From positions 1 through 49,396 of the forward strand of contig NZ_AUDD01000021.1 in NCBI RefSeq assembly GCF_000425285.1: a DNA stretch of 49,396 bases, written 5' to 3'. Origin of the DNA: Acidipropionibacterium jensenii DSM 20535 (GTDB lineage: Bacteria; Actinomycetota; Actinomycetes; Propionibacteriales; Propionibacteriaceae). The notes below the pieces were generated by a model that saw only the letters and a list, made by a program, of their open reading frames with translations, did not search any database and was not told the DNA's origin. Within the stretch, counting starts at the first letter, position 1; each line of letters starts with the position of its first letter. This document shows, one piece after another, positions 32,512 to 41,275 of this stretch. A program made the position numbers and the translations under genes.

Positions 32512-33813
32512 ATGCAGCTACGTACGGTTGGCAGAAATCTGAGCCATCACTGGCTCTCGGCAGTGATCGTCGCCGTGATCAGCGCGATGGTCGTCGGGAT
32601 CGCGCACTTCGCGACGAGCAGGCCGACCTACACCAGCCAGGCGTCCATCATCTTCACCTCGAACGCCTTCGAGTCCTTCCGTGATCCGGACTCGGCCGCC
32701 TCCTACACCACCTCGCTCATCCAGAGCTACAGCAACTACCTGCAGTCCGCCTCGGTGCTCGATCCGATCGCCTCGAAGGTCGGTGGCACCGTGAGTGCAT
32801 CCAGCCTGCAGCAGAGCATCCAGCTGAGCCCCTCCCCGATGCTGCTCACCATCGAGTTCGAGAACGGGGACCGCGACACCGCCGACACGGTCGTCAAGGA
32901 GCTGGTGGCGACCGTCAGGTCTGCGGTGGGCACGGTGTCCCCCACCGCCGACAAGACGCCGGTGCTCCAGATCGTGAAGTCGAGCGTGCTGACCGACGCC
33001 GTTCCCGGCACCGACCGGTCGGCGAGCCGCAGCGGCGCCATCGGCCTGCTCATCGGCATCGTCATCGCTCTCGTGTACCTGTTCCTGCGCGCCATCCTGG
33101 ACACCCGGGTGCGCGACGTCGAGGACGTCATGGCGCTCTGCGACGCATCGGTCCTCGGTGCCCTGCCCGACCCGATCAGCTCCGATGACGAGGCCTCCGT
33201 GCTGGCCCACAATCTGCGGTTCACCGCGCCGCGCGACGGCGTGCGATCGGTTCTGCTCGCCTCCACCGTTCCCGGCGAGGCAAGCGGCTCAGCCGCTCTC
33301 CATGCCGCCGACTCACTGGCGGCCAGCGGCACCAGGACTCTGCTGGTGGACGCCGACCTGCGGGGTCGCGAGGTGACTGAGCTGTCGGGAGCAGGCGCCG
33401 CGGCCGGCCTCTCGGACGTGCTCGCAGGGCGCGCCGAGCTGGATGACGCCGTGACGGCTCGCGAGGGCAGGGCGGATCTGCTCACGGCCGGGTCGGCGGT
33501 CGGCAATCCCGCCGAACTGCTGTCGGGTGCCGCGCTGGCCGATGCACTCGCCAGCCTGGGCAGCCGTTACGACACGATCATCCTGGCCGGCGCGCCGGTG
33601 CTGTCGGGCTCCGACTCGCTCCTGATCTCCGCCGCGGTCGCCGCCTCGGTGCCGGTCATCGGGATCGGCAAGGTCAAGAGGTCCGATCTCGCCCAGCACA
33701 TCGAGCTGCTGGGAATGAGCGAGGCGAAGCTGGGCGGCGTGGTCCTCACCGGGGTCCGGCGGGTCTCTGCCAAGAACCCCTACTCGCCGCTGGCCACCGC
33801 AGCCTCCCGCTGA
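32512..33813 (+). CDS. Wzz/BY-kinase-like chain-length protein with degenerate P-loop
   Basis: This 433-residue protein has the layout of an actinobacterial capsular BY-kinase: N-terminal helix (about 13-31), an extracytoplasmic Wzz-like domain (32-175), second helix (GLLIGIVIALVYLFLRAI, about 178-196), then a cytoplasmic MinD/CpsD-like domain. In that domain the Walker A site, usually P-G-E-G-K-S/T, reads VPGEASGSAALH (near residue 251): the lysine is lost. Walker A' LVDADLRGRE is kept, but the second Asp site reads TIILAGAPV rather than a D-x-P-P form. There is no Tyr-rich tail. So it probably regulates chain length without kinase activity. It is the only rightward gene in this block. Confidence 0.82.
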   Translation: MQLRTVGRNLSHHWLSAVIVAVISAMVVGIAHFATSRPTYTSQASIIFTSNAFESFRDPDSAASYTTSLIQSYSNYLQSASVLDPIASKVGGTVSASSLQQSIQLSPSPMLLTIEFENGDRDTADTVVKELVATVRSAVGTVSPTADKTPVLQIVKSSVLTDAVPGTDRSASRSGAIGLLIGIVIALVYLFLRAILDTRVRDVEDVMALCDASVLGALPDPISSDDEASVLAHNLRFTAPRDGVRSVLLASTVPGEASGSAALHAADSLAASGTRTLLVDADLRGREVTELSGAGAAAGLSDVLAGRAELDDAVTAREGRADLLTAGSAVGNPAELLSGAALADALASLGSRYDTIILAGAPVLSGSDSLLISAAVAASVPVIGIGKVKRSDLAQHIELLGMSEAKLGGVVLTGVRRVSAKNPYSPLATAASR

Positions 33814-33829
33814 GCGTCGCGGCAGCGGG

Positions 33830-35191
33830 TCAGCTCCGCGCCGGTTCCCCGCGATCGCGGCTGTCGGCGTCGGCCAGGCCCGTCGAGACCGCCACCAGCC
33901 ACCACCACAGACTCACCGAGAAGTTCTTCACCAGGTAGCTGTCGAAGAGCCATGCGACGGTGACCGCTGCCAGCGCGAGGGTCTGAACAGGGGCCACGGT
34001 GCCACCCGGTTCACGAATGGTTCGGACTGCGCGCTGCCACAACATGCCGACGAGGGCCACCAGCACGGCGAGCATCACGAGCCCCAGCTCGCTGCCGACT
34101 GCCACGTAGCTGGAGTGCGCCGAGGTGAGCACCCTGCCGTACTGGGTGACGACCTGTCGGTCCCCGGGTGCGGGATAGAGCTTGGCCTCGATGGCGTACC
34201 AGGGGAACAGGCTGCCGGAACCGACCCCCAGCAGCAGCCGTCCGGGACTCTCGGTGACCGCCTGCCAGGCCACCTGGTAGGTGGACGCCCGCAGGGGCGA
34301 GCGCCAGGTGGCGAGACGATGCAGGCTGTGTACCACCGAGATCGCCACCGCCAGCGCAGCGCCGGCAGCGATGATCACGATCAGGACGACCCGGCGTGCT
34401 GTCCTCCTGCCCCAGGTCAGCAGGCACATCAGGACCAGTACCGCCGCGACGATCAGCGCCCCGCGCGAGCCGGTGAGGAGGCTCAGCACCAGACCGACCG
34501 CCGCCCCGGTCCACCACCAGTAGCGGGACCTCCCCGACGCTCCCAGCGCGCGGTCGGCGAGCACCGCGGCCGACAGGATCAGTGCCACATGCAGCACGGC
34601 CGAGCCGCCCATCCCGCTGGCCACCCTGGGGCTGCGGTGGATGACGGCCTGGACGGGCCAGTCGAGCAGAGTGCCCACCAGCAGGGCGACGCCGGCCCAG
34701 GCAAGTGACCAGCGGCGCACCGCAGAGCCCATCGCCACCAGCACCGTGACGGCCGCGGTCATCGTCAACCAGCCGGTGACCACGGGCATCACCTGGTAGA
34801 CGCGGGGAATGGTGCCCTGACGTATCACCGACGCCGGGGAGACCAGCGCGGAGACCAGGGACCAGGCCTGGATGAGCGTGAACGCGCCGACGAGCCACCA
34901 CACCGCCGGGGTGATCTCGGAGCGACGGCGCCAGGCCGAGGGCACGGCGACGACGGTGGCCAGGGCGCAGAGCACGAGCTGGGCGCTCACCACCCACGGC
35001 CCCCCTGTCACTCCGTGTCGGGAGTCCAGGAACTGCATGGCGAGGATGACGAGGACCACCCCGGCACCGAGCAGTCGTTGCCAGGCGGTCGCCTGATCGG
35101 TGACCGTGCCCGGTCGGGCTCTGCGGAACCTCATCACAACGCGCCATCCCTCCGGTGCGGAAACCCGGTCCCACGATGTCGGCGGGGCCAT
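33830..35191 (-). CDS. O-antigen polymerase/ligase-like membrane protein
   Basis: This 453-residue protein has about 11-12 hydrophobic segments and is close to the protein at 25125-26531: both share SxxSPAS- or SPHS-type loops, LLLGVGSGSLFPWYAIE here against LFGRGYGVMWPWFANE there, a LTSAHSSYVAVGSELGLVML loop, and DSYLVKNFSVSLWWWLVAVS. It is convergent with the Wzz-like gene (16-bp gap). The first Met (35191) lacks a clear ribosome site; Met 35134, with GGAGGG further upstream, is a possible alternative start giving about 434 residues. Confidence 0.8.
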   Translation of the reverse strand: MAPPTSWDRVSAPEGWRVVMRFRRARPGTVTDQATAWQRLLGAGVVLVILAMQFLDSRHGVTGGPWVVSAQLVLCALATVVAVPSAWRRRSEITPAVWWLVGAFTLIQAWSLVSALVSPASVIRQGTIPRVYQVMPVVTGWLTMTAAVTVLVAMGSAVRRWSLAWAGVALLVGTLLDWPVQAVIHRSPRVASGMGGSAVLHVALILSAAVLADRALGASGRSRYWWWTGAAVGLVLSLLTGSRGALIVAAVLVLMCLLTWGRRTARRVVLIVIIAAGAALAVAISVVHSLHRLATWRSPLRASTYQVAWQAVTESPGRLLLGVGSGSLFPWYAIEAKLYPAPGDRQVVTQYGRVLTSAHSSYVAVGSELGLVMLAVLVALVGMLWQRAVRTIREPGGTVAPVQTLALAAVTVAWLFDSYLVKNFSVSLWWWLVAVSTGLADADSRDRGEPARS

Positions 35192-35217
35192 GTAGAGGAT
35201 GCCACCCCGGGCCGTGA

Positions 35218-35478
35218 CCCGCCGCCAACAACCCCACCGCCGCCACCACCGTCCGGCCTGTGACGCAGAAGATCAGCCTGGTGATGGGATCGACCACCAC
35301 CGCCCACATCGACACCACACCGGCCCGAAACGGTCGGACCCTCACCCTGCAGCGCCAGACCGGCAGGGCCTGGACCACCATCGCCACCGGCAGGACCGAC
35401 TCCGCGGACAGCGGTACCTTCACCCTCAAGGCTCACAACAGCAGAGCCACCTACCGGGCGATTGCCTCGCGTAGCTCT
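35218..35478 (+). pseudogene. remnant of a secreted repeat/Ig-like domain protein
   Basis: The frame is open from 35218 with no proper start. It reads VTQKISLVMGSTTTAHIDTT and then NGRTLTLQRQTGRAWTTIAT, TDSADSGTFTLKAHNSRATY and RAIAS. The R-x-L-x-LQR-x-x-G-x-W-x-T-I-A-x-G-x-T-D pattern is that of small beta-sandwich domains repeated in actinobacterial surface proteins. It has neither start nor stop, lies between two leftward genes, and runs into the antisense of the mannosyltransferase gene. I read it as a decayed fragment filling this 305-bp gap. Confidence 0.45.
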
Positions 35479-35496
35479 GCGTTCGACCGAACCGCC

Positions 35497-36696
35497 TCAG
35501 CTGGACCACTTCCCGGCGTAGAACAGCCATCCCCACCACACCATCACGGCCAGGTCGATGACCACGCCGATCATCACCAGCCACCGCCAGAAGAGCTTCA
35601 GCCCCACCGGACGGGCCGGTCCGCGGGTCAGCTCCGCGACCGCGATGAACAGTGGGAACCACAGCAGCACAGCCCGGTTGACGCTCATGAACCAGTGCCC
35701 GATCGAGAAGGCGAGCACCTGGATCCCCACCCAGGAGGCCGACGCCCAACGTCGCCTCAACAGGCAGTAGACGGTGACGACGATGCCGACCGCCATCGAG
35801 ACGATCTCCAGCCGGAACAACAGCGCCACCATCCCGGCGTCAGCCCCGTAGACCGACTGCCAGGTGGAGGTCCGGGTCGCGGGCACGGTATTGCGCCAGG
35901 ACTCCAAGGGGGTGCTGAAGCCCCGCCCCCAGCCACTGTCCTGGGCCTGGAACCAGGCGGTCCACGACCCGGTCAGCAGATGCAGATACGTCACATAGGC
36001 CGCCAGCACCGCCAGCGGCAGCACCAGGGTGGCCAGCCGGGCGGCGATCGCCGCCGGTCTGCGGTCAACCGGCCGGGTCACCATTCCGGCCCGGCCGTCT
36101 CGCCACTGGCCATCCCCCAGCACCGCCATCACCGCCAGCGCACCCACCAGGAACAATCCCGAGACCCGCAGGGTGCAGGCCAGCGCAGCCAGCCCGGCGG
36201 CCGGCCACCACTTGCCCGCCCGGGCCCGCTCCCAGGCCCAGAAGGCCGCCGCACAGAACGGCGCCTCGGTGTACCCGACGGTGGTGAACACCGCCGTCGG
36301 GGCGATCAGCCACAGGCACGCGGGTACCGTCCCACCGATCCGGTACAACGCCAGGGCCGCCACCAGGGAGCAGATCAGCGCCAGCAGCGCACCGGTCACC
36401 GGCATCGGTATCCCCACCAGGGCACCGGCCCGCATCACCATCGGAAGTCCGGGGAAGAAGGCCATCTCCAACGAGTCGGCGTACCCGTTGCGGGCGATGG
36501 TCATGAAGTGCTGGACATCCCAGTTCGAGATCGCCGCAGTGAACCCGTACCTGCTCAGCGCCACCACGACCAGGACGCCGGCCAGCAGCGCCCGGCTGCC
36601 CAGCCAGGTCCTGAGCACCAGCGGGAGGTCGTCGGCGGGCATCGTCGGGCGGATCTGCGCACGGCGGGAGGAGCGGGACGCACCGCGTGCACTCAC
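35497..36696 (-). CDS. PIG-V-like polytopic mannosyltransferase
   Basis: This 399-residue membrane protein has about 8-10 hydrophobic segments. The first loop has SNWDVQHFMTIARNGY, matching the W-D-x-x-x-(Y/F)-x-x-I-A-x-x-G-Y pattern of GT-C enzymes with a conserved Asp. AFFPGLPMVMR and YTEAPFCAAAFWAWERARAG are typical of the PIG-V/GPI-mannosyltransferase-like family in actinobacteria, which use polyprenyl-phosphate-mannose on the outer face. The start is GTG 36696, overlapping the stop of the GT87-like gene (GTGA), so the two are made together. Confidence 0.78.
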   Translation of the reverse strand: MSARGASRSSRRAQIRPTMPADDLPLVLRTWLGSRALLAGVLVVVALSRYGFTAAISNWDVQHFMTIARNGYADSLEMAFFPGLPMVMRAGALVGIPMPVTGALLALICSLVAALALYRIGGTVPACLWLIAPTAVFTTVGYTEAPFCAAAFWAWERARAGKWWPAAGLAALACTLRVSGLFLVGALAVMAVLGDGQWRDGRAGMVTRPVDRRPAAIAARLATLVLPLAVLAAYVTYLHLLTGSWTAWFQAQDSGWGRGFSTPLESWRNTVPATRTSTWQSVYGADAGMVALLFRLEIVSMAVGIVVTVYCLLRRRWASASWVGIQVLAFSIGHWFMSVNRAVLLWFPLFIAVAELTRGPARPVGLKLFWRWLVMIGVVIDLAVMVWWGWLFYAGKWSS

Positions 36697-38246
36697 CTCG
36701 GTGTCCCGGGACGCGGCTGGCGGTCGTCAGACTCGGGGTCGACGTCGACGTCGGCGTCCTCGGACTCGAGCTGCGCATCCTCGGCGTCGGCCACCCCCGA
36801 CGGCGTCACCTCATCCTGGCCGTCAGGGGCATGGTCGAGCACCCCGCCGGTCGGGTCATCGGTGAAACCGGACCTCACGGCATCCACCCAGGGCCGTCTC
36901 ATGTCGTCGATCACTCCCCAGCCGAACCAGGCCAGCCCTGCCAGCCGCAGCACGATCGCCGCCCAGTAGACGACGTCGGCCTCAGATCCGCCGGGCAGCG
37001 ACAGGCCGCCCAGATGGGCCCACACCGCACAGAAGTACAGCGACTCGGTGACCGTGATGACGGTCCAGTCGCGCCAGTCGGGCCGGGCCAGCACGCACAG
37101 CGGGATGAGCAGCAGCACGAACTGCGGGGAATAGACCTTCGCGGTGAGGAAGAACACGATCACCGCCAGGCAGGCCACCTGCGAGACCCGGGGACGCCGC
37201 GGGATCGACAGCGAGAACCATGCCAGCGCGATGAGACCGGCCGCAGTGAGCACGGCGGCGATCCACCCCACCCAGGGCACGATCGAGCCGGTGGAGTCCT
37301 TGACGATGTACCAGACGGTGCCCAGCCCGGTGCCGGCCCAGAATGCGGTGTGGAACATCCGGCCCCAGTTGGTGGGGCTGATCAGGAGGACCACCAGGTG
37401 GCAGGCCACCAGCACCCCGATCGTCGCCATCAGATACCGTCCGAGCTCGGTGAGCTTGGTGGCGCGCAGACACAGCACCACCACTGCGAAGGCCACCAGC
37501 ACCGACTGCAGGCTGCCGGCACAGGCCAGCCCCATCAGGACCCCGGCCAGCACTGGACGACGCCTGGTCCAGGCCAGCATCGAGAACATCACCAGGCACA
37601 CCGGCACCAGGGTGAAGTCGACCAGACCGGCCAGGTAGATGCCGGGACTGGCGGCCACCCAGAAGACATCCCAGCTGCGCCGTTGGGGGGAGTCCAGCCG
37701 TCCCGAGGCCGTCACCGCGATCCCGGCATCGGAGCCGCGACCCATCAGCATGGTGGCGACCACGATCCCCAGGAAGGCCGCGAAGAGCAGGATCTGGGCG
37801 ACTCCCCAATAGGCATTCGCGGCGTCCAGAACCTGTTGGGGGGACGCCGTCGGCCCGACATCGGCGCCGAACAGCCTGACCACCCAGCGGCACAGCGCCA
37901 TCACGGCGACCACCAGCGGGCTCTGCTCGATCCCGACCTCTCGCAGCAGGGACCCCCCTCTGCCCATCCCCGAGCTCTGGAAGATCACCGGGATGTCGGA
38001 GTAGCACAGTCGCTGATAGGGGTCGACGGCCTTGGTGACGTCGTGCTGGACGCACGGCGTCATCCGGTAGATGGCCAGCAGCCAGACCACCGTGGCGGTG
38101 AGGACCGCCCAGGAAGCGGGGTCGAAGAACCGCCCGCGCGGCCAGGCGTGGCGTCCCATCGGTCCCCCGATGCGCCCGTCCAGACCCCAGCGGGACGCCA
38201 GGGAGCGGCGGTGCTCGGGCCGTGCGTAGCGCTGGGGGAAGGTCAC
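36693..38246 (-). CDS. GT87-like polytopic glycosyltransferase (Rv0051-type)
   Basis: This 517-residue membrane protein has about 10-12 hydrophobic segments, with CYSDIPVIFQSSGMGRGG in the first outer loop and TAKVYSPQFVLLLIPL, the KxYSPQ-x-x-x-x-L-P motif of actinobacterial mannosyl/arabinosyl GT-C proteins. The C-terminal tail is strongly acidic (DAEDAQLESEDADVDVDPES). Its place next to ponA and DUF5318 matches M. tuberculosis Rv0049-Rv0051. The start is GTG 38246, with a -10 box TAGCCT 6 nt upstream and no ribosome site. The acceptor is unknown. Confidence 0.8.
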   Translation of the reverse strand: MTFPQRYARPEHRRSLASRWGLDGRIGGPMGRHAWPRGRFFDPASWAVLTATVVWLLAIYRMTPCVQHDVTKAVDPYQRLCYSDIPVIFQSSGMGRGGSLLREVGIEQSPLVVAVMALCRWVVRLFGADVGPTASPQQVLDAANAYWGVAQILLFAAFLGIVVATMLMGRGSDAGIAVTASGRLDSPQRRSWDVFWVAASPGIYLAGLVDFTLVPVCLVMFSMLAWTRRRPVLAGVLMGLACAGSLQSVLVAFAVVVLCLRATKLTELGRYLMATIGVLVACHLVVLLISPTNWGRMFHTAFWAGTGLGTVWYIVKDSTGSIVPWVGWIAAVLTAAGLIALAWFSLSIPRRPRVSQVACLAVIVFFLTAKVYSPQFVLLLIPLCVLARPDWRDWTVITVTESLYFCAVWAHLGGLSLPGGSEADVVYWAAIVLRLAGLAWFGWGVIDDMRRPWVDAVRSGFTDDPTGGVLDHAPDGQDEVTPSGVADAEDAQLESEDADVDVDPESDDRQPRPGTPR

Positions 38247-38252
38247 GGGGTC

Positions 38253-38258
38253 AGGCTA
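38253..38258 (-). promoter_or_regulatory. -10 box (TAGCCT) of a leaderless promoter
   Basis: On the minus strand TAGCCT ends 6 nt before the GTG at 38246. It would give the GT87-like/PIG-V-like pair its own promoter downstream of ponA. Confidence 0.55.
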
Positions 38259-38385
38259 CCTTCCGCCCGACTGCGTCCGGTCGGGCCGCCATCCAGCCTC
38301 TCGAGCCGATCGGGGGACCGTACGCCCAGCTGGGAGACCATCCTCCCGGCCGGGACGCCCGACCCACCGTCGGCCGGTCCTCCTT

Positions 38386-40683
38386 TCAGCCTCCGTTGCG
38401 CGGGGTGTGCTCGCCCCCCGGCTCCTCGGCCTGCTTGCTCGGCGCCTTGGCAGCCGGGGTGGACTGCTGCCCCTGAGGCTCCTGCGTACCGGTCTCGTGG
38501 GTAGCAGCAGAGCTGGTCGGGGCCGAGGTCGTCCTGGTGGACGTCGTGGTGGGCGGAGTGGTCACCGTCGTATTCGACGTCGGGGCGCTGCTCGTGGTGG
38601 TGGTCGGGGCGCTGGTCGTAGATTCTGCCGTCTGCGTCGGCGTGGCGACCTCCTCGCGATCGGTGCCGCCGTAGTGGTGTCCGCTGAGGTTGACCCAGTC
38701 CGGCTCGGGGAATCCCTGGGGGCTCTTGCCCGACATCGCCACCCGCATGTAGGAGGCCCAGGTCTGGGCCGGATAGGTCCCGCCGAAGAAGGTGGGATCC
38801 CCGGGTGCGGCGTAGGGATCGAGGTCGGCATTGCCGGAGTCCCCGGCCACGAACATCACGGCCGTGGAGATCTGGCGGGTGAAGGCCACGAACCAGGCCG
38901 AGGTGATGTCGTCCCCCACCCCATTGGTACCGGTCTTGCCGGCCACCGGATAGCCCAGGTCGGAGACGGCGGTTCCGGTGCCCTCGTTGACCACATTCTC
39001 CAAGGCGTAGGTGACGTCGTGGGAGATGTCCTTCTCGACGGTCTGCTGACTCGGCGCCTTGGCGGTGTACAGCGTCCGGCCACTGCTGTCGGTCACCGAG
39101 GCGACGACGTGAGGATCGACCCGCTTGCCCTCGTTGGCGAGGGTGGCGTAGCCGGCGGCCTGATTGAGCGGGCTCACCTCGGCCACGCCCAGCGGGATGC
39201 GGTTGTTGAGATCCCATCCGTCGCCCTTGGGCACTCCGGCGTCATTGGCGGCCTTGACCACCTGGGCAGGACCGTTGTCGATCTGGGAGACCATGTCGAC
39301 GAAGGCGGTGTTGATGGAGTCCTCCACCGCCTTCTGCAGGGTGACAGTGCCGTACTCCTCGTTGAACTCGTTGCGGATTGGCACCGAGTCTCCATTGGGG
39401 GTGAAGGTGTCGCCGTTGAGGCTGGACCTCAGGCTGAACCCGTGTCGCATCCCGGCGATCGCCGCATAGGTCTTGAAGGTGGACGCCGCCGGGCGCGCCG
39501 TCGTCGCCCAGTTGCGGGTGTTGGAGATGTAGTCGTCGTTGCCGCCGTACAGAGCGATGACCCCTCCGCTGGAGGCGTCGACCGAGGCGATCGCGGCGTG
39601 CAGCTGCTTGGCCCTGGCCGCCCCGGCATTGGCGCCGGCGGTCCGCTGGTACTGCTTGCCGACCGCAACAGCCGCCTTCTGGGCGTTGACGTCGAAGGTG
39701 GTGGTGATCCGCAGCCCGCCGCCGTTGATCTGGGACTCGGTGAATCCCTGGTTGAGCAGCTCCTGCTCGACCATCTTCAGCAGGTAGCCGTTCGTCCCGC
39801 CCCAGCGGTTGTTGATCGGCACCTCGGGGAACTTCGGCAGCGCCCGGTAGTACTCGTCGTGCTGACTCTGGGTGATGTTGCCGGCCTCCAGCATCCCGTC
39901 GAGCACGTAGCGGTACCGGTTGAGCAGCCGGTTGCGCGCGGCCACCCCGTCGGAGGGGTCGAACAGGCTCGGGTTGTTCAGGACCGAGGCAAGCACCGCC
40001 GACTGCGGGACAGTGAGCTTGCTGGCGCTCACGTTGAAGTAGGCCTTCGCGGCGGCCTCGATGCCGTAGGCGCCGCGGCCGAAGTAGATGGTGTTGAGGT
40101 AGCCGGCGAGGATCTCCTGCTTGGGGACCTGCTTGCCCATCTTCACCGCCAGCACCAGTTCCCGGAACTTGCGCTGCATGGTGCGGTCCTGGGTGAGGTA
40201 GAGCACCTTGATGTACTGCTGGGTGATGGTCGAACCGCCCTGGACGTCGCCGCCCCGGGCGATCGCGACGGCGGACCGGACGATTCCCTCGAAGGAGATC
40301 CCCTTGTCCTCCCAGAATGACCGGTTCTCGGCCGAGATGACGGCGTCCTTGATGGACTCGGGCATCTCGTTGTAGCTGATCGTCTGGCGGTTCTGGATGG
40401 AGAAGGACCCCATCTTCGACTTCCCGTCATGGAAGTAGACGAAGGAGGTGTTCGTCTGGAAGTCCTTGTTGGGGTCGGGCAGATTCGTGCGGTTGTAGAA
40501 CACGATGGCCGCCACGCCGATCGTCACGGCCATCGCCAGGAACAGCACCAGGACGGTGAATCCCAGCCGCCTGAAGAAGGTGGCCACCCGCGACCGGCGC
40601 CGGCGTGAGCTGCGCCCCGAGACGCCTGCGGAGGCGGCGCGCCTGGGCGCACCGGACCGTCCCCTGCGTTTCGGATCAGCCAT
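38386..40683 (-). CDS. ponA: bifunctional penicillin-binding protein, class A
   Basis: This 765-residue protein polymerises and cross-links peptidoglycan. It has a short basic cytoplasmic part, a membrane helix (about 37-60), a GT51 transglycosylase domain with ENRSFWEDKGISFEG (catalytic Glu near 118) and GGSTITQQYIKVLYLTQDRT, and a transpeptidase domain with PAASTFKTYA (catalytic Ser near 400), DSINTAF and KTGTN (near 581). The last 120 residues are Thr/Ser/Pro-rich (TTSSAPTSNTTVTTPPTTTS), a wall-spanning linker. The start ATG at 40683 overlaps the DUF5318 stop by 8 bp. Gene order matches Rv0050. Confidence 0.95.
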   Translation of the reverse strand: MADPKRRGRSGAPRRAASAGVSGRSSRRRRSRVATFFRRLGFTVLVLFLAMAVTIGVAAIVFYNRTNLPDPNKDFQTNTSFVYFHDGKSKMGSFSIQNRQTISYNEMPESIKDAVISAENRSFWEDKGISFEGIVRSAVAIARGGDVQGGSTITQQYIKVLYLTQDRTMQRKFRELVLAVKMGKQVPKQEILAGYLNTIYFGRGAYGIEAAAKAYFNVSASKLTVPQSAVLASVLNNPSLFDPSDGVAARNRLLNRYRYVLDGMLEAGNITQSQHDEYYRALPKFPEVPINNRWGGTNGYLLKMVEQELLNQGFTESQINGGGLRITTTFDVNAQKAAVAVGKQYQRTAGANAGAARAKQLHAAIASVDASSGGVIALYGGNDDYISNTRNWATTARPAASTFKTYAAIAGMRHGFSLRSSLNGDTFTPNGDSVPIRNEFNEEYGTVTLQKAVEDSINTAFVDMVSQIDNGPAQVVKAANDAGVPKGDGWDLNNRIPLGVAEVSPLNQAAGYATLANEGKRVDPHVVASVTDSSGRTLYTAKAPSQQTVEKDISHDVTYALENVVNEGTGTAVSDLGYPVAGKTGTNGVGDDITSAWFVAFTRQISTAVMFVAGDSGNADLDPYAAPGDPTFFGGTYPAQTWASYMRVAMSGKSPQGFPEPDWVNLSGHHYGGTDREEVATPTQTAESTTSAPTTTTSSAPTSNTTVTTPPTTTSTRTTSAPTSSAATHETGTQEPQGQQSTPAAKAPSKQAEEPGGEHTPRNGG

Positions 40684-41095
40684 AGATGTCCTCCACTGTC
40701 TGCTGGTGTCGCGGAGGCCTTCGACGGCGACCGTCCCCCAGAATGTAATGGGTCACGATGTGATTCCACAGACAGTCGGGGCACACCTCGACCTCGTAGA
40801 CCCGGAACTCCCCGAACTCGGTCTCCATCTCCTCCAGCTCCTCGGCGGTTCTGATCCGTCCGGAGAACTGGCCGAGCTGACGGCCGTAGGTGTAGCGCAG
40901 CAGGGTCAGCCGCGGGGACTCGCACACCGGGCAGGGGATGTCCATCTCCTCGCCGTGGTGCAGGGCGGCACGGACCAGCATCGGGTCGGCGTCGCAGGAT
41001 GCCGGGGCGTTGAGATCCACCCGAGGGCTGCGCAGTGCCTCGAGTGCTCGACGGCGCTGCAGCGCGTGGGATACCACTTCTCGCTGCGTTTTCAT
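40676..41095 (-). CDS. DUF5318 family protein
   Basis: This 139-residue cytoplasmic protein has two CxxC knuckles (CPVCESPRLTLLRYTYG and VCPDCLWNH), so it probably binds zinc. The stretch RYTYGRQLGQFSGRIRTAEE is characteristic of the DUF5318 family (M. tuberculosis Rv0049), always next to ponA in actinobacteria that I know. Function is unknown. The frame is open far upstream, but homology begins at ATG 41095, with GGAGG close upstream. The 3' end overlaps ponA by 8 bp, suggesting coupled translation and a link to wall synthesis. Confidence 0.88.
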   Translation of the reverse strand: MKTQREVVSHALQRRRALEALRSPRVDLNAPASCDADPMLVRAALHHGEEMDIPCPVCESPRLTLLRYTYGRQLGQFSGRIRTAEELEEMETEFGEFRVYEVEVCPDCLWNHIVTHYILGDGRRRRPPRHQQTVEDIYG

Positions 41096-41170
41096 GGCCT
41101 CCAGCGTACGATGCCCGGCGAATCGGGGGTCAGGGCGGAGTTCGCAAGAGGCCACTGACCCCCGCGCGGC

Positions 41171-41250
41171 GTCCTGCCGACAGTCTGCCCGGCGTCCCCG
41201 CCCGACGTCCTGCCGACAGCCCGCCCGGAGTCCTGCCGAGAGCCCGCGCG
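41171..41250. repeat. three imperfect copies of a roughly 21-bp repeat
   Basis: GTCCTGCCGA(C/G)AG followed by (C/T)CCGCCCG-like sequence starts at 41171, 41207 and 41230. The copies lie in the divergent region between DUF5318 and the M16 peptidase genes and end 13 bp before the -10 box of the latter. Confidence 0.75.
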
Positions 41251-41262
41251 GCGCATACCGGA

Positions 41263-41268
41263 TACTCT
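41263..41268 (+). promoter_or_regulatory. -10 box (TACTCT) of a leaderless promoter
   Basis: TACTCT ends 7 nt before the ATG at 41276 and there is no Shine-Dalgarno sequence. It serves the M16 peptidase pair. Confidence 0.6.
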
Positions 41269-41275
41269 CGGCGAC

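Noticed and set aside
35479-36969. Long rightward frame continuing the 35.2 kb fragment
   Set aside because: It is antisense to the mannosyltransferase genes and composed of Gln/Arg/His-rich shadow sequence.
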